A stretch of 64,000 bases of DNA, from positions 1 through 64,000 of the forward strand of contig JANQIE010000200.1 in assembly GCA_028282295.1 (NCBI GenBank). The letters run 5' to 3'. Made by a program: the position numbers and the translations under genes. The notes below the pieces were generated by a model. The model made no database searches. It was not told the origin of the DNA and saw nothing but the letters and a program-made list of their open reading frames with translations. Positions 8,146 through 16,915 of the stretch are shown piece after piece; within the stretch, counting starts at the first letter, position 1; every line of letters starts with the position of its first letter. This stretch comes from Desulfobacterales bacterium (GTDB lineage: Bacteria > Desulfobacterota > Desulfobacteria > Desulfobacterales > JANQIE01).

Positions 8146-9804
8146 TTATTTCGAATCAAGATGATGGTAGGGCGCCAGCGTTTTGAGGCGCGAATCGACC
8201 ACCGGTCCGCCGATGGTAAAATGATAAAGACTTTGCCAGCGCCTGTCGGCAAGCCCCAGGACGGTGTGCATGGCGTCGTCATAAAAACAGCCGATACCGG
8301 TGCCGCGAACCCCCGCGGCTTCGGCTTCCAGGTAAAGCACTTGTCCAATAAGCCCGGTTTCCCAGTAAAGGCGCGGATAGCAGGCCGCCCCCTCTTCGGT
8401 CAGGGCGGCGTCAAACTGAGCCACCATGCCAAGTGCAAAGGCCCCCTCACCAGCGATGTCCTGCCGGCAGGCGACGATTTGCGCCACATGACGCAGGTCG
8501 CCGGTGCGCAACCGAAACAACTGCAACTCACGGGGGCACCCCTCGGGGCGCTGCCACTCGAAATCAAGGTGAAGCGACCGCCGCAGGGATTCTTCATGCG
8601 CCGCGTTGCGGATGAGCAGGTAGAGTCCCGGTTTCAGGTTTGCAATCCGATGAACAAATATCACCAGCGCAATCCGCGCCGGCCACGGTATCGTTTTGAA
8701 AGGAAACTGCGCCGGAAGCGTTCGCTGAAGCATTTGATAAAAGGTGTCCAACGCGATCCCGGTCCGTCCGTCCATGGCCACGGCGCTGCGGCGCTGCCGG
8801 ATGATCTGTTCAGCCGGCCGGCCGCGATCGGATAAAACCGCCAAGCCTGATTCAAGCGGTGTTTCCCCGGTCAGGGTGCCGCAGGACGATAAACGCGTGG
8901 CGCGTGCAATGTCGTCGATCACCGGCCACATGTGCTGGTCAGGACTCAAGCGGTTGGGCTCGCCCCGAAAATCGATGGCTGTCACGCGTTGTCGCCATTG
9001 GTCGTCGGACAGACGTGGCAGTGATACCAAAGCGCCTTTCGCGCCGCTAGCCGGCGACAGCACCAACAGGCAATCGGCCTGCTCGGCTTCAGGGCCTTTC
9101 TGTAGATGGGTACCGATCAGCCGGTTCAGGTTCTCATCCTGAATATCGCCCACCATGCGCACCTGCCAACCCAATGTACGCGCGGCCAAGGTTAACGCTC
9201 CGATGGCGTGCCCCACATCATGTTGACAGTAGCGAAAGGCCCGTTCGCCATACTTCCAGGCTTCACGCCAGTAAATCGAAGCGAGACCGATCAGCACACA
9301 CGGCCCTGTAAAGCCGTTGATCAACCGCTCCCACTGTCCGGTCGTCATGCAGCCCCGGCATTCAAGACGGTGGGTGTAAGGGGCGTAATGATACACTCCG
9401 GGCCGGTCGCTGAGTCCGGGGACCGGTCCGCTGATCAGGTAGCCTTCAGTGGGATACAAAGCGCCGCTGGACGGATTGATTCGCAGTGACCAGGGGTCGG
9501 AAGCACCGATCTGTTTCCAGGCCGACAGGGCCAGGCTGTGGTAAAACAGCCGGCCCACAAAATCGGCGTCCAGCCTTGCGGCGACAGGACTTGCGGCAAA
9601 CAGCCCATCATAGGTGGGCGTCGGTCTTAACCCCGGATGGGGCAGATCGATAGCTTCGGTATCAGCGAACGTCCGAAAGGGATTGGGCTGATTGGCCCAG
9701 TCCATGTAACCCAACGATGCCGCCGGACGGTTCGGATGATGCTTGGTTCTCTCATGGTAAGCACGCACCACAGCCCGCCGGTCGTCTTCCGCTTCCCGGT
9801 TCAT
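8146..9804 (-). CDS. SagB/ThcOx-family nitroreductase-like dehydrogenase (552 aa)
   Basis: A double nitroreductase-fold protein. The first half contains the family signature DPWSLRINPSSGALYPTEGY (about 103-122), preceded by FYHSLALSAWK and followed by GVYHYAPYTHRLE. The second half repeats the fold (RIANLKPGLYLL, then GTGIGCFYDDAMHTVLGL near the C-terminus). SagB/ThcOx enzymes are FMN-dependent and, in RiPP pathways, oxidise azolines to azoles; many stand-alone members have unknown substrates. Length fits tandem-domain members. It starts 9 bases after the Ntn-hydrolase gene ends, so both are cotranscribed. No YcaO cyclodehydratase or precursor peptide is visible in the window, so an azole-forming role is uncertain. 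Confidence 0.85.
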   Translation of the reverse strand: MNREAEDDRRAVVRAYHERTKHHPNRPAASLGYMDWANQPNPFRTFADTEAIDLPHPGLRPTPTYDGLFAASPVAARLDADFVGRLFYHSLALSAWKQIGASDPWSLRINPSSGALYPTEGYLISGPVPGLSDRPGVYHYAPYTHRLECRGCMTTGQWERLINGFTGPCVLIGLASIYWREAWKYGERAFRYCQHDVGHAIGALTLAARTLGWQVRMVGDIQDENLNRLIGTHLQKGPEAEQADCLLVLSPASGAKGALVSLPRLSDDQWRQRVTAIDFRGEPNRLSPDQHMWPVIDDIARATRLSSCGTLTGETPLESGLAVLSDRGRPAEQIIRQRRSAVAMDGRTGIALDTFYQMLQRTLPAQFPFKTIPWPARIALVIFVHRIANLKPGLYLLIRNAAHEESLRRSLHLDFEWQRPEGCPRELQLFRLRTGDLRHVAQIVACRQDIAGEGAFALGMVAQFDAALTEEGAACYPRLYWETGLIGQVLYLEAEAAGVRGTGIGCFYDDAMHTVLGLADRRWQSLYHFTIGGPVVDSRLKTLAPYHHLDSK

Positions 9805-9813
9805 TATGTTAAC

Positions 9814-10443
9814 TCAATCCGTATCGACGTCTATGCCGTTTTGGGTTATCTTTGCGTAAACAAAAGGCCCGCCGACTTCCTGGTTCTGTTCGGCCTGCCC
9901 GTGCATTGCCTCTCGCACCGCCGCCTCGATCCGGTCCAAGGCGCTGTTCGCGCCCGCCATCTGATTGAGCCGGTGTTCCAGCCGGATCGTCCGCGGCACG
10001 GTGAATGCCGATGCAATTTCATCGCCGTCCAGTTGTGGTAACTTTTTCCTGGTCCACAAAAAATACAATTTAAAGGGGTCCGAGACATCCGAATCAGACC
10101 GGCCGGCCAGAATAAAATGAACCTGATGGATTGGGTCGAGTGGCTGAATTTCACAGGTTTTGCGCATAAATTCGGCGTATTCGGAGGCCAGGAACGAAAG
10201 GGCGGCAGCATAAACGGATTCCGCACCGGCCGGGGTTTCAGCCCGGATAAAATCTTGTAGCGCCCTGGCCATGTGTTGCCCCACCGCGGCGCCGCCGGCA
10301 AGCAGCACGCAGTGCCCGGTCAGTTGAAACATCCGCGTTACCGTCAACTCCATCACCTGCCCGGAGGCGTCCACATCAACAGCGCGTCCATCGGCGGCCA
10401 ACACGATGCCGTTACGATTTTTACATGCTATCAGTTGAGACAT
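9814..10443 (-). CDS. Proteasome-fold Ntn-hydrolase-like protein (209 aa)
   Basis: The N-terminus MSQLIACKNRNGIVLAADGRAV aligns with the start of proteasome beta/HslV subunits (strand, turn, then A-A/G-D-x-R/Q-A). Further in, FQLTGHCVLLAGGAAV and a basic helix ALDRIEAAVREA fit the same fold. After Met removal the first residue would be Ser instead of Thr, and the position of the catalytic Lys appears to be Arg (VTRMF); both are my alignment by eye. I start at ATG 10443 because GAGGAGGG lies 5-6 bases upstream; the longer frame to 10464 has no such site. It is the first gene of a two-gene operon with the SagB-type dehydrogenase. A peptidase or amidohydrolase acting with SagB is speculative. 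Confidence 0.6.
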   Translation of the reverse strand: MSQLIACKNRNGIVLAADGRAVDVDASGQVMELTVTRMFQLTGHCVLLAGGAAVGQHMARALQDFIRAETPAGAESVYAAALSFLASEYAEFMRKTCEIQPLDPIHQVHFILAGRSDSDVSDPFKLYFLWTRKKLPQLDGDEIASAFTVPRTIRLEHRLNQMAGANSALDRIEAAVREAMHGQAEQNQEVGGPFVYAKITQNGIDVDTD

Positions 10444-10623
10444 AGCGCCCTCCTCTGTACACAAAATGAAAAACAGTATCTACAATATAATACAATTCAG
10501 ACCAATTGGGAGGGGAGGTGCGGCAGCAATCGCATGAGGAGATGGCGTAAAAATCAGATTGCGGATTTTTTCCTGAAAGCGTAACCTTAGGGCTCGCGAA
10601 ACCCTACTACCGGAATAAAAGGC

Positions 10624-10983
10624 ATGAAACGGTTACGTTCCTTTTTTATTGTTTTGATTCTGTTGATCATCGTGGCGGTGGCGGCGCCGTTCTTCATCAA
10701 GGGGCCCGACGGCCGGCCGTTGATGACGTTGGATCGGTTCAAGCGCACCCATGATATCAATCCGCCATCCACAAAACAGATCAAGCAATGGGGCCGGAAC
10801 ACCAGACGCAAGGCGGAAAACGTGTACAACCGGATGCGGCCCGAATTGAAGACCGAAGAGATCACCGGCCCGCCGACCGAAACGCTTTATAAATGGAAGG
10901 ACGCCGACGGGGTGTGGCACTACACCGACAAACCGCCGCCCGAAGGTGTCGACGACTACCAAACCCTGAAAGGTTCGCAATGA
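10624..10983 (+). CDS. DUF4124-containing membrane-anchored protein (119 aa)
   Basis: The N-terminal hydrophobic helix (about 5-24, FFIVLILLIIVAVAAPFFI) anchors the protein. The C-terminal 30 residues carry a short DUF4124 module (LYKWKDADGVWHYTDKPPPEG), a compact beta fold common in exported proteobacterial proteins. The middle is basic and probably unstructured. Function of DUF4124 is unknown. ATG with AAAGG just upstream. It is followed by the LarA-like gene after 29 bases on the same strand, so cotranscription is possible. Confidence 0.7.
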   Translation: MKRLRSFFIVLILLIIVAVAAPFFIKGPDGRPLMTLDRFKRTHDINPPSTKQIKQWGRNTRRKAENVYNRMRPELKTEEITGPPTETLYKWKDADGVWHYTDKPPPEGVDDYQTLKGSQ

Positions 10984-11012
10984 ATCTTCGTTGATCCTCT
11001 GATCTGGCAACC

Positions 11013-12272
11013 ATGAATTTTCCAAACCTATATCGCCTGCGACAGCGGTTTGACGCCACGCGCGTCACGGACCCGCAACAGACCGTGGACGCTGAATTGC
11101 AGCGTCTGACGCTCACCGACGTAAAGCCGGGAGACCGGGTGGCCATCACCGCCGGCAGCCGGGGCATTGACCAAATCGCCGCAATTTTGGGCCATGTGGT
11201 CCGGTTCTTTAAAGATAAAGGCGCGGCGCCGTTTATTTTTCCGGCCATGGGGAGCCACGGCGGCGCCACCGCCCAGGGGCAACGGGCTATCCTGGCACAC
11301 CTGGGCATCACGCAAGCCGCGGTCGGCGCACCGATTCTTTCTTCCATGCAGGCCCTTGAACTGGGACATACCGAGGACCGGCTACCGGTATTCATCGACA
11401 AGACCGCAGCCGGCGCGGATCACATCGTGGTGGTGAACCGGATCAAAGCGCACACCAAGTTCAAGGCGCGCATTGAAAGCGGTTTGATGAAAATGATGGC
11501 CATCGGCATGGGCAAACAGGCCGGCGCCGAGCTTTACCACAAGGCGGCCCTTAACCACACATTTCCCAAAATCATTTGCGCGGCCGGGCGGGTGGTGCTC
11601 AAAAAAGCCCCGGTATTGTGCGGTATCGGGATTGTTGAAAACGGCTACGGCGCCACCGCCGCCATCAAAGCGGTCCGTGCCGCCGGCATTGAAGCGCAGG
11701 AGGAAGAACTACTGGCGCTGAGCAAGCGTCTGGCGCCCAAACTGCCCTTCAACGACATCGATTTGTTGATTGTGGATGAGATGGGCAAAAACATCAGCGG
11801 CGTCGGCATCGATCCGAACGTAACCGGCCGCAACCGCGATCTTCTCGGCGGATTTGCCCACCCGGTCAAAGTAAAGCGGATATTCGTGCGTGACTTGACC
11901 GTCGAATCAAACGGCAATGCCAACGGCATCGGCCTGGCAGATGTCACCACCGACCGGCTGGTGGCGAAGATCGATTTCGCGGCGACTTACAAAAACGCCA
12001 TTGCCGGTATCAGCCTTGAAAAAGCGGCCATTCCGATGCAGTTTGCCACTGACCGGGAAGCGATCGGTGTTGTTTTGGACACCCTGGGCCTGACACCGGC
12101 GCGCCACAGTAAAATCGTGCGCATCAAAAACACCGCCCGGTTGGACATCGTCGAGGTGTCCGAAGCCTACGCACGCGAGCTGCAACAACGGCCGGCGCTT
12201 GAGATTTGTGATGGACCGCATCCCTTGCGCTTTGACGCAAACGGCAATCTGCCTGTCATGATTCCGCAATAG
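11013..12272 (+). CDS. LarA-like (DUF2088, lactate racemase N-domain) protein (419 aa)
   Basis: The N-terminal domain contains the DUF2088 features GDRVAITAGSRG, then FPAMGSHGGAT (His 77-89 region) and the segment DHIVVVNRIKAHTKFKA followed by SGLMKMMAIGMGKQAGA. The His and Lys in the last two segments fall where LarA has its catalytic His and its pincer-nucleotide Lys, by eye. LarA is a nickel-pincer lactate racemase; this paralog family acts on other hydroxy acids or is uncharacterised. The C-terminal half (VDEMGKNISGVGIDPNVTG and onwards) is the alpha/beta domain of the group. No larB, larC or larE is in the window. The gene stands alone after the DUF4124 gene. Enzyme activity is inference. 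Confidence 0.7.
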   Translation: MNFPNLYRLRQRFDATRVTDPQQTVDAELQRLTLTDVKPGDRVAITAGSRGIDQIAAILGHVVRFFKDKGAAPFIFPAMGSHGGATAQGQRAILAHLGITQAAVGAPILSSMQALELGHTEDRLPVFIDKTAAGADHIVVVNRIKAHTKFKARIESGLMKMMAIGMGKQAGAELYHKAALNHTFPKIICAAGRVVLKKAPVLCGIGIVENGYGATAAIKAVRAAGIEAQEEELLALSKRLAPKLPFNDIDLLIVDEMGKNISGVGIDPNVTGRNRDLLGGFAHPVKVKRIFVRDLTVESNGNANGIGLADVTTDRLVAKIDFAATYKNAIAGISLEKAAIPMQFATDREAIGVVLDTLGLTPARHSKIVRIKNTARLDIVEVSEAYARELQQRPALEICDGPHPLRFDANGNLPVMIPQ

Positions 12273-12532
12273 AACAGTTGTCGACAAAAGGACGATACAA
12301 ACAGACCGTCAGTACCTTGTATTCACGGTTGCGGCGGTACCAGCCCTTATGCGCACCGTGAACCGTTTTGAATTTCATCGGGAACTTGCGGTAAACCTCT
12401 TTGTAATTGCCGCGCTCTCGTCGACCAGGAGCAGTATTTTCCGTATCAATATTTGAATCCATAATCTTGCCATCAAAAGTCGTCTAAAGTTTACCCTCTG
12501 TTTCGTAGGTACCACGGTGTATGGCTCCTGTA

Positions 12533-12592
12533 AATCGGGGAAACCCTGAATATCGGGTTCGAAAAACCTGAATCGAGGGTTTCGCCGCCGCT
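12533..12592. repeat. Family C repeat, copy 1 (22-bp doublet)
   Basis: AATCGGGGAAACCCTGAAT followed by two 22-base units starting CCTGAATATCGGG and CCTGAATCGAGGG, each ending in a TTCGAAAAA-like segment. The same arrangement recurs at 32710, 33358 and 34028. Confidence 0.75.
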
Positions 12593-12602
12593 CCGGCCAC
12601 GC

Positions 12603-12636
12603 AAAAAGCCCGGCAACACGCTGTTACCGGGCTTTT
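12603..12636 (-). terminator. Rho-independent terminator of aspS
   Basis: AAAAGCCCGG (12604-12613) and CCGGGCTTTT (12627-12636) form a perfect 10-bp stem with a 13-base loop. On the minus strand the stem is followed by a short U-run. It lies 25 bases after the aspS stop. Confidence 0.85.
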
Positions 12637-12660
12637 CGGATTTTAAGATTATGGATTTGT

Positions 12661-14439
12661 TTATTTTTTTTGCCGTAAGGACAACTCGTCCAATTGGGTT
12701 TTGGCCGCATCGGAGGGGGCGTTGGTAAGCAGGCAGGCCGCTTTCTGAGTTTTGGGAAACGCGATAACATCGCGAATGGACGATTGCTCAGCCAGCAACA
12801 TAACCAGCCGGTCGAGCCCGAAGGCGATGCCGCCATGGGGCGGTGCGCCCGACTGGAGCGCATCGAGCAGAAAACCGAACTTCTCCCGGTAGGTCTCTTC
12901 GGTCATGCCCAGGGCAGCAAAGACTTTCTGCTGCAACTCAATCTGATGAATACGAATGCTGCCGCCGCCGATCTCGTTACCGTTGAGCACCAGATCGTAG
13001 GCGCGCGACTTGGCCGCCGGCGGGTCCTGTTCCAGCAGGTCGTAGTCGGTTTCCAGCGGCGCGGTAAACGGATGGTGCAGCGCCTGGAAGCGTTTTTCGG
13101 TTTCATCGTACTCCATCATCGGAAATTCGGTCACCCACAAAAAGTTGTACGTTGAGTCGTCGATCAAACCGAGTTTACGCCCCAGGTGATTGCGCAGATG
13201 ACCGAGCGCTTCATTGGTGACCTTGGGCGAATCGGCCACAAAAAAGACCAGATCGCCGGGCTGCATGTCGAGGCGTTTCGTCATAGCGGCTTTTTCTTCA
13301 TCGCTGAAAAACTTGGCGATGGGCGATTGCCATTTGTCTTCGTGCACCTTGATCCAGGCCAGCCCCTTGGCGCGATAGACCGCCACGAACGCGGTCAGAT
13401 CGTCGATATCCTTACGCGACATGTCGCTGCACCCCTTGGCATTGAGCGCCTTGACCATGCCGCCCTTCTTGACCACGCTGGCAAACACCTTGAACCCGGT
13501 GTCCTTGACGATGTCGGAAATCTCTTTCAGTTCCAGGCCAAAGCGGGTGTCCGGCTTGTCCAGCCCAAAGCGGTCGACGGCCTCGTCATAGCTGAGTCGG
13601 GCAAACGGCAGACTGACCTGATGATCGATTACCGTTTTAAAAAGCGCCTGGATCATCCCTTCGGCAATGCCCATGACATCTTCTTCGCCCACAAAGGACA
13701 TTTCGATATCGATCTGGGTAAACTCGGGTTGCCGGTCGGCGCGCAAATCCTCGTCACGGAAACAACGCACGATCTGATAATAACGGTCGAATCCGGCGAT
13801 CATCAAAAGCTGCTTGAATATCTGGGGGGATTGCGGCAGCGCGTAGAACTGGCCGGGGTTGACCCGGCTGGGCACGAGATAGTCGCGCGCCCCTTCGGGG
13901 GTGCTGCGCGTCAGAAACGGGGTTTCGATATCCAAAAAGCCGTTGTCGTTCATGAAATTGCGGATCGCCGCAACCGCCCGATGACGCATGACCAGACTTT
14001 TTTGCATCTGCGGCCGCCGCAGGTCCAGGTGCCGGTGCTGCAGCCGGATCGCCTCGGACACATCGACCCGGTCTTCGATCAAGAAAGGCGGCGTCTCGGC
14101 GGCGTTGAGGATTTTGAGTTCGGAGACCATCACCTCGATCGCGCCGGTTTTCAGGTTTGGATTGGTCATCCCCTCCGGCCGCGGATCAACACGGCCGCGC
14201 ACGCCCAGAACATATTCACCGCGAATATCGTGGGCCTTCTGATGCATGGCCTCGTCGACCGTGGGATTGAAAACCACCTGGGTAATCCCCTCACGGTCGC
14301 GTAAATCGACGAAGATCACGCCACCGTGATCCCGGCGCCGCTGCACCCATCCCATCAGTATGACTTCCTTGCCGACATCGTCGGCCGTCAGTTCGCAGCA
14401 ATTGTGTGTCCTGCGCATCGTTTCTAATTTATCCGTCAA
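12661..14439 (-). CDS. aspS: Aspartyl-tRNA synthetase (592 aa)
   Basis: Class II aminoacyl-tRNA synthetase charging tRNA-Asp. The N-terminal OB-fold anticodon-binding domain (about 8-110) includes MGWVQRRRDHGGVIFVDLRD. Motif 2 is CFRDEDLRADRQPEFTQ near 215-230, and motif 3 is IAFGLDRLVMLLA near the C-terminus. The ~100-residue bacterial GAD insertion domain lies between motifs 2 and 3 (about 290-420). Length is normal for bacterial AspRS. The start is a TTG at 14439, supported by GAGGAGG six bases upstream; the first in-frame ATG (14418) is too far from that site. Its own terminator follows. A REP-like inverted repeat and a GIY-YIG-like gene separate it from hisS, a pair that is adjacent in many bacteria. 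Confidence 0.97.
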   Translation of the reverse strand: MTDKLETMRRTHNCCELTADDVGKEVILMGWVQRRRDHGGVIFVDLRDREGITQVVFNPTVDEAMHQKAHDIRGEYVLGVRGRVDPRPEGMTNPNLKTGAIEVMVSELKILNAAETPPFLIEDRVDVSEAIRLQHRHLDLRRPQMQKSLVMRHRAVAAIRNFMNDNGFLDIETPFLTRSTPEGARDYLVPSRVNPGQFYALPQSPQIFKQLLMIAGFDRYYQIVRCFRDEDLRADRQPEFTQIDIEMSFVGEEDVMGIAEGMIQALFKTVIDHQVSLPFARLSYDEAVDRFGLDKPDTRFGLELKEISDIVKDTGFKVFASVVKKGGMVKALNAKGCSDMSRKDIDDLTAFVAVYRAKGLAWIKVHEDKWQSPIAKFFSDEEKAAMTKRLDMQPGDLVFFVADSPKVTNEALGHLRNHLGRKLGLIDDSTYNFLWVTEFPMMEYDETEKRFQALHHPFTAPLETDYDLLEQDPPAAKSRAYDLVLNGNEIGGGSIRIHQIELQQKVFAALGMTEETYREKFGFLLDALQSGAPPHGGIAFGLDRLVMLLAEQSSIRDVIAFPKTQKAACLLTNAPSDAAKTQLDELSLRQKK

Positions 14440-14572
14440 GGCTAGCCTCCTCTTCTTCTAAAATCGTTTTATAGCCATCACCTGCACCGGAAAATCTATT
14501 TTGTGGTTATCCATAGATCCCAGGTGAGTGGGGCCACCGTAACAAACAATTTGCGCATCTGGGGTAAATTTT

Positions 14573-14656
14573 CTGGATTCCCGCCTGCGCGGGAATGACG
14601 CCTGTACAAGACGAGGCAAAACCTACTTCGTCATTCCCGCGCAGGCGGGAATCCAG
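14573..14656. repeat. Family D: perfect 28-bp inverted repeat
   Basis: The arm at 14573-14600 (CTGGATTCCCGCCTGCGCGGG...) is the exact complement of 14629-14656, with a 28-base spacer. Each arm is itself partly palindromic (CCCGC-CTGC-GCGGG). This is the widespread REP-type CATTCCCGCGCAGGCGGGAATCC motif seen in many proteobacteria. It lies upstream of aspS within a 417-base region (14440-14856) that otherwise holds no gene. Confidence 0.9.
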
Positions 14657-14856
14657 GCAGAATCGCAAAAATGCCTCAGTGTTTTTGTCAGGCTTCGACA
14701 TGCGATTTTGTTCACATTGTTATTCATTTTTTCCTTAACCTGACGACTATACCCTCAAAGGGAAAATTCTGTAAAACTTTTTTTATTTTACTACGCTAAC
14801 GCCATGCACTCCGGCACGGCGGAGCCGCGTTGGGAGCAGCAAAAAGTTAATCTCTC

Positions 14857-15420
14857 TTATCGTTCTGAATCAATATTAAACCACGGTTTCCATCTACCGA
14901 TGAGCCTGTCTTCTTCAAAAAAACGCTCTGCAACCTGATTATATCCGAACTCTGCGTTATATGAAAAGCCAACTTTATGTTCAATGATTTCAAGGGGCTT
15001 TTGGGCATCTCTAAATATATGCTCAATTCCATATCTCAATTGACATGAAGTAGTTACTGGCTTTTGCTTTTCATGAGTTGTTGGAATCATATGGAGTCGA
15101 CGCAGACTTCCACGCTTTATATGGAGAGAAAACCTTTTTTTAATATTGGTGGATTTTCCAACGTAAAGGCATGGGTATGCAAGCTCATCGGGCCACCAGT
15201 CGCGATACTCTACGTCAACCGAAGCTCCCCCCGGACCTTTTAGGATAATGTGCCTCTGAGAATTTATCAACTCTGACCGATCTCCTATCCACCAGAATGC
15301 ATACACTCCAGATTTTTCAGGCAAATCGATCCTGTTTCGTTTACAAATTTCTGCTACACTTCTAATATTTTGTTCTGCATACATTGTCTCAGTTGCTTGA
15401 CTTGGATTTTGATGGATCAC
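14857..15420 (-). CDS. GIY-YIG nuclease-like protein (187 aa)
   Basis: Contains SGVYAFWWIG (the GIY-like strand, about residues 37-46) and PCLYVGKSTNIKKRFSLHI (the YIG strand and following helix, about 83-101), in the correct order with a longer than usual insertion between them. A C-terminal NQVAERFFEEDRLIGRWKPWFN resembles the helix with catalytic Glu and the final strand of the fold. The gene is AT-richer than its neighbours and sits between hisS and aspS, suggesting insertion. The frame opens with GTG overlapping the hisS stop (GTGA); an ATG at 15384 is an alternative start, and neither has a strong ribosome-binding site. Endonuclease activity is predicted from motifs only. Confidence 0.65.
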   Translation of the reverse strand: MIHQNPSQATETMYAEQNIRSVAEICKRNRIDLPEKSGVYAFWWIGDRSELINSQRHIILKGPGGASVDVEYRDWWPDELAYPCLYVGKSTNIKKRFSLHIKRGSLRRLHMIPTTHEKQKPVTTSCQLRYGIEHIFRDAQKPLEIIEHKVGFSYNAEFGYNQVAERFFEEDRLIGRWKPWFNIDSER

Positions 15421-16670
15421 CGCAATTTGTCTTTCAAACTGTCAACCAAGCCGTCAAAAGGGATTTCATCCTGAACCTTGGTCTGCATGTTGCGCAAAAC
15501 GGCGGTCTGGTTATCAAGTTCCTGCGGCCCCACAATCAGCACATGCGCCGCGTTCATGCGATTGGCGCGCTTCATCATGCTTTTCAGACTGCGATCGGAA
15601 AAGTCCATTTCCACCCGGATGCCGGCCCGGCCCAGTTCGCACGACCAGCCATAGGTCCGGGCGCGGCAGGCTTGGCCCAGGGCGGCAATAAAAAGCTGCG
15701 GGGCCAGGGTGTAGTCGCCACGGTTGGCGGCCACGATCTCCGCCAGACGGTCGAACCCGATGGCAAAGCCGGTTGCCGGTGTGTCCGGGCCGCCGAGCAT
15801 TTTGACCAGACCGTCGTAGCGGCCGCCGCCGGCCACTGCACTCTGGGCGCCCAGGGCGCTGGTCTGGATCTCGAAAATGGTGCGGGTGTAATAGTCGAGC
15901 CCGCGCACCAGTTTCGGATCAATGGTAAACGCGACGTTCTGGTCGGTCAGGCAGGTCTGCACGGTTTGAAAATGGGTGCGGCAATCTTCGCAAAAATAAT
16001 CGCTCAAGGCGGGTGCCTCCGCCACCGCCTCGCGGCAGGCGGGCACTTTACAATCAAGAACCCGCAAAGGATTGCGCTCGCGGCGACGTTCGCAGTCGGC
16101 GCAAAGCGCCTCGCGCCGCTCACTCAGGTAGGTGCCCAGCGCCTCGCGATAGGCCGGGCGACAGGCGGGGCAGCCCAGCGAATTGATATGCGCGGTCACA
16201 TCGGTAACCCCCAGGCGCTTCATCAGCGTATCCAGCAATTGGACCAGCAGCGCGTCCACATACGGCGACGCCGAACCGAACACCTCGGCATCGATCTGAT
16301 AAAATTGGCGATAGCGTCCCTTCTGGGGCCGTTCGCGCCGGAACATGGGCCCGACAACGCAAAATTTTTGAACCGGATCCTGTGAATAGAGTTTGTGTTG
16401 GATATAGGCGCGAACCACCGAAGCGGTGGCCTCAGGCCGCAAGGTCAACAGATCCCCCTTGCGGTCCGGGAAGGTGTACATCTCTTTTTCGACAATATCG
16501 GTATCCTCGCCAATGCTGCGCGCGAAAAGCTCGGTCCGCTCCATGATCGGAATGCGGATTTCCTTGAAGCCGAACGCTTCGAAAAGGTCACGGGCGGTTT
16601 TTTCGATGTGTTGCCAGAGTTCCACCTCACCCGGCAAAATATCCTTAAAGCCCCGAATCAACTGAATCAT
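15417..16670 (-). CDS. hisS: Histidyl-tRNA synthetase (417 aa)
   Basis: Class II synthetase charging tRNA-His. Starts MIQLIRGFKDILPGE, the usual HisRS N-terminus. Motif 2 appears as FRRERPQKGRYRQFYQID, the His-specific loop as LVRGLDYYTRTIFEI, and motif 3 as GFAIGFDRLAEI. The C-terminal anticodon-binding domain follows (FIAALGQACRARTYGWS...). A longer frame opens at a TTG (16706), but the conserved N-terminus begins at ATG 16670, so that is used. Between motif 2 and the HisA loop there are several Cys (PACRPAY, LCADCERRRE, FCEDCRTH) that could form a structural zinc site, as in some bacterial HisRS. The stop overlaps the GIY-YIG-like gene by four bases. Confidence 0.97.
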   Translation of the reverse strand: MIQLIRGFKDILPGEVELWQHIEKTARDLFEAFGFKEIRIPIMERTELFARSIGEDTDIVEKEMYTFPDRKGDLLTLRPEATASVVRAYIQHKLYSQDPVQKFCVVGPMFRRERPQKGRYRQFYQIDAEVFGSASPYVDALLVQLLDTLMKRLGVTDVTAHINSLGCPACRPAYREALGTYLSERREALCADCERRRERNPLRVLDCKVPACREAVAEAPALSDYFCEDCRTHFQTVQTCLTDQNVAFTIDPKLVRGLDYYTRTIFEIQTSALGAQSAVAGGGRYDGLVKMLGGPDTPATGFAIGFDRLAEIVAANRGDYTLAPQLFIAALGQACRARTYGWSCELGRAGIRVEMDFSDRSLKSMMKRANRMNAAHVLIVGPQELDNQTAVLRNMQTKVQDEIPFDGLVDSLKDKLR

Positions 16671-16746
16671 GTTCAACTTCTTTCCCTGCCCGGCATGCAG
16701 CGGCAAGTGTGGGCAGAATGGTTTAGTATAAACGCGGACATTTAGC

Positions 16747-16915
16747 TAGTGCCCATCCGGAAATAGTAGATTTTGGTTCAGGCCAAGGCCGCAGCGTATT
16801 TGAAACCGCAGGCGTAACCTTGCTACGTCGCAAAAACATGAATGGCTACGCCATTATTTCAAATTCGTGAGAACGCCGGCCTGGACCCAAAGGTGCTATT
16901 TCCGGATGGACACTA
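16747..16915. repeat. Palindromic element family A, copy 3 (intact, 169 bp)
   Basis: Starts TAGTGCCCATCCGGAAATAG and ends TATTTCCGGATGGACACTA. The internal hairpin AATGGC-TAC-GCCATT and the blocks ACCGCAGGCGTAA and GAGAACGCCGGCC match copies 2 and 4 almost base for base. It lies upstream of hisS. Confidence 0.85.

Larger units (their letters stand above)
12273..12660. other. Intergenic region with family C repeat and a terminator
   Basis: No supported gene. An ORF on the minus strand (12256-12462, 68 codons) lacks a ribosome-binding site and recognisable features. The stretch holds the 22-bp direct repeat doublet at 12533-12592 and the aspS terminator at 12603-12636. Confidence 0.6.

Noticed and set aside
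12256-12462. 68-codon minus-strand ORF overlapping the end of the LarA-like gene
   Set aside because: No ribosome-binding site, no recognisable features, overlaps a well supported gene.
13186-14304. 372-codon ORF antisense to aspS
   Set aside because: Shadow of aspS caused by high GC and codon bias; composition is His/Gln/Gly-rich without any domain.
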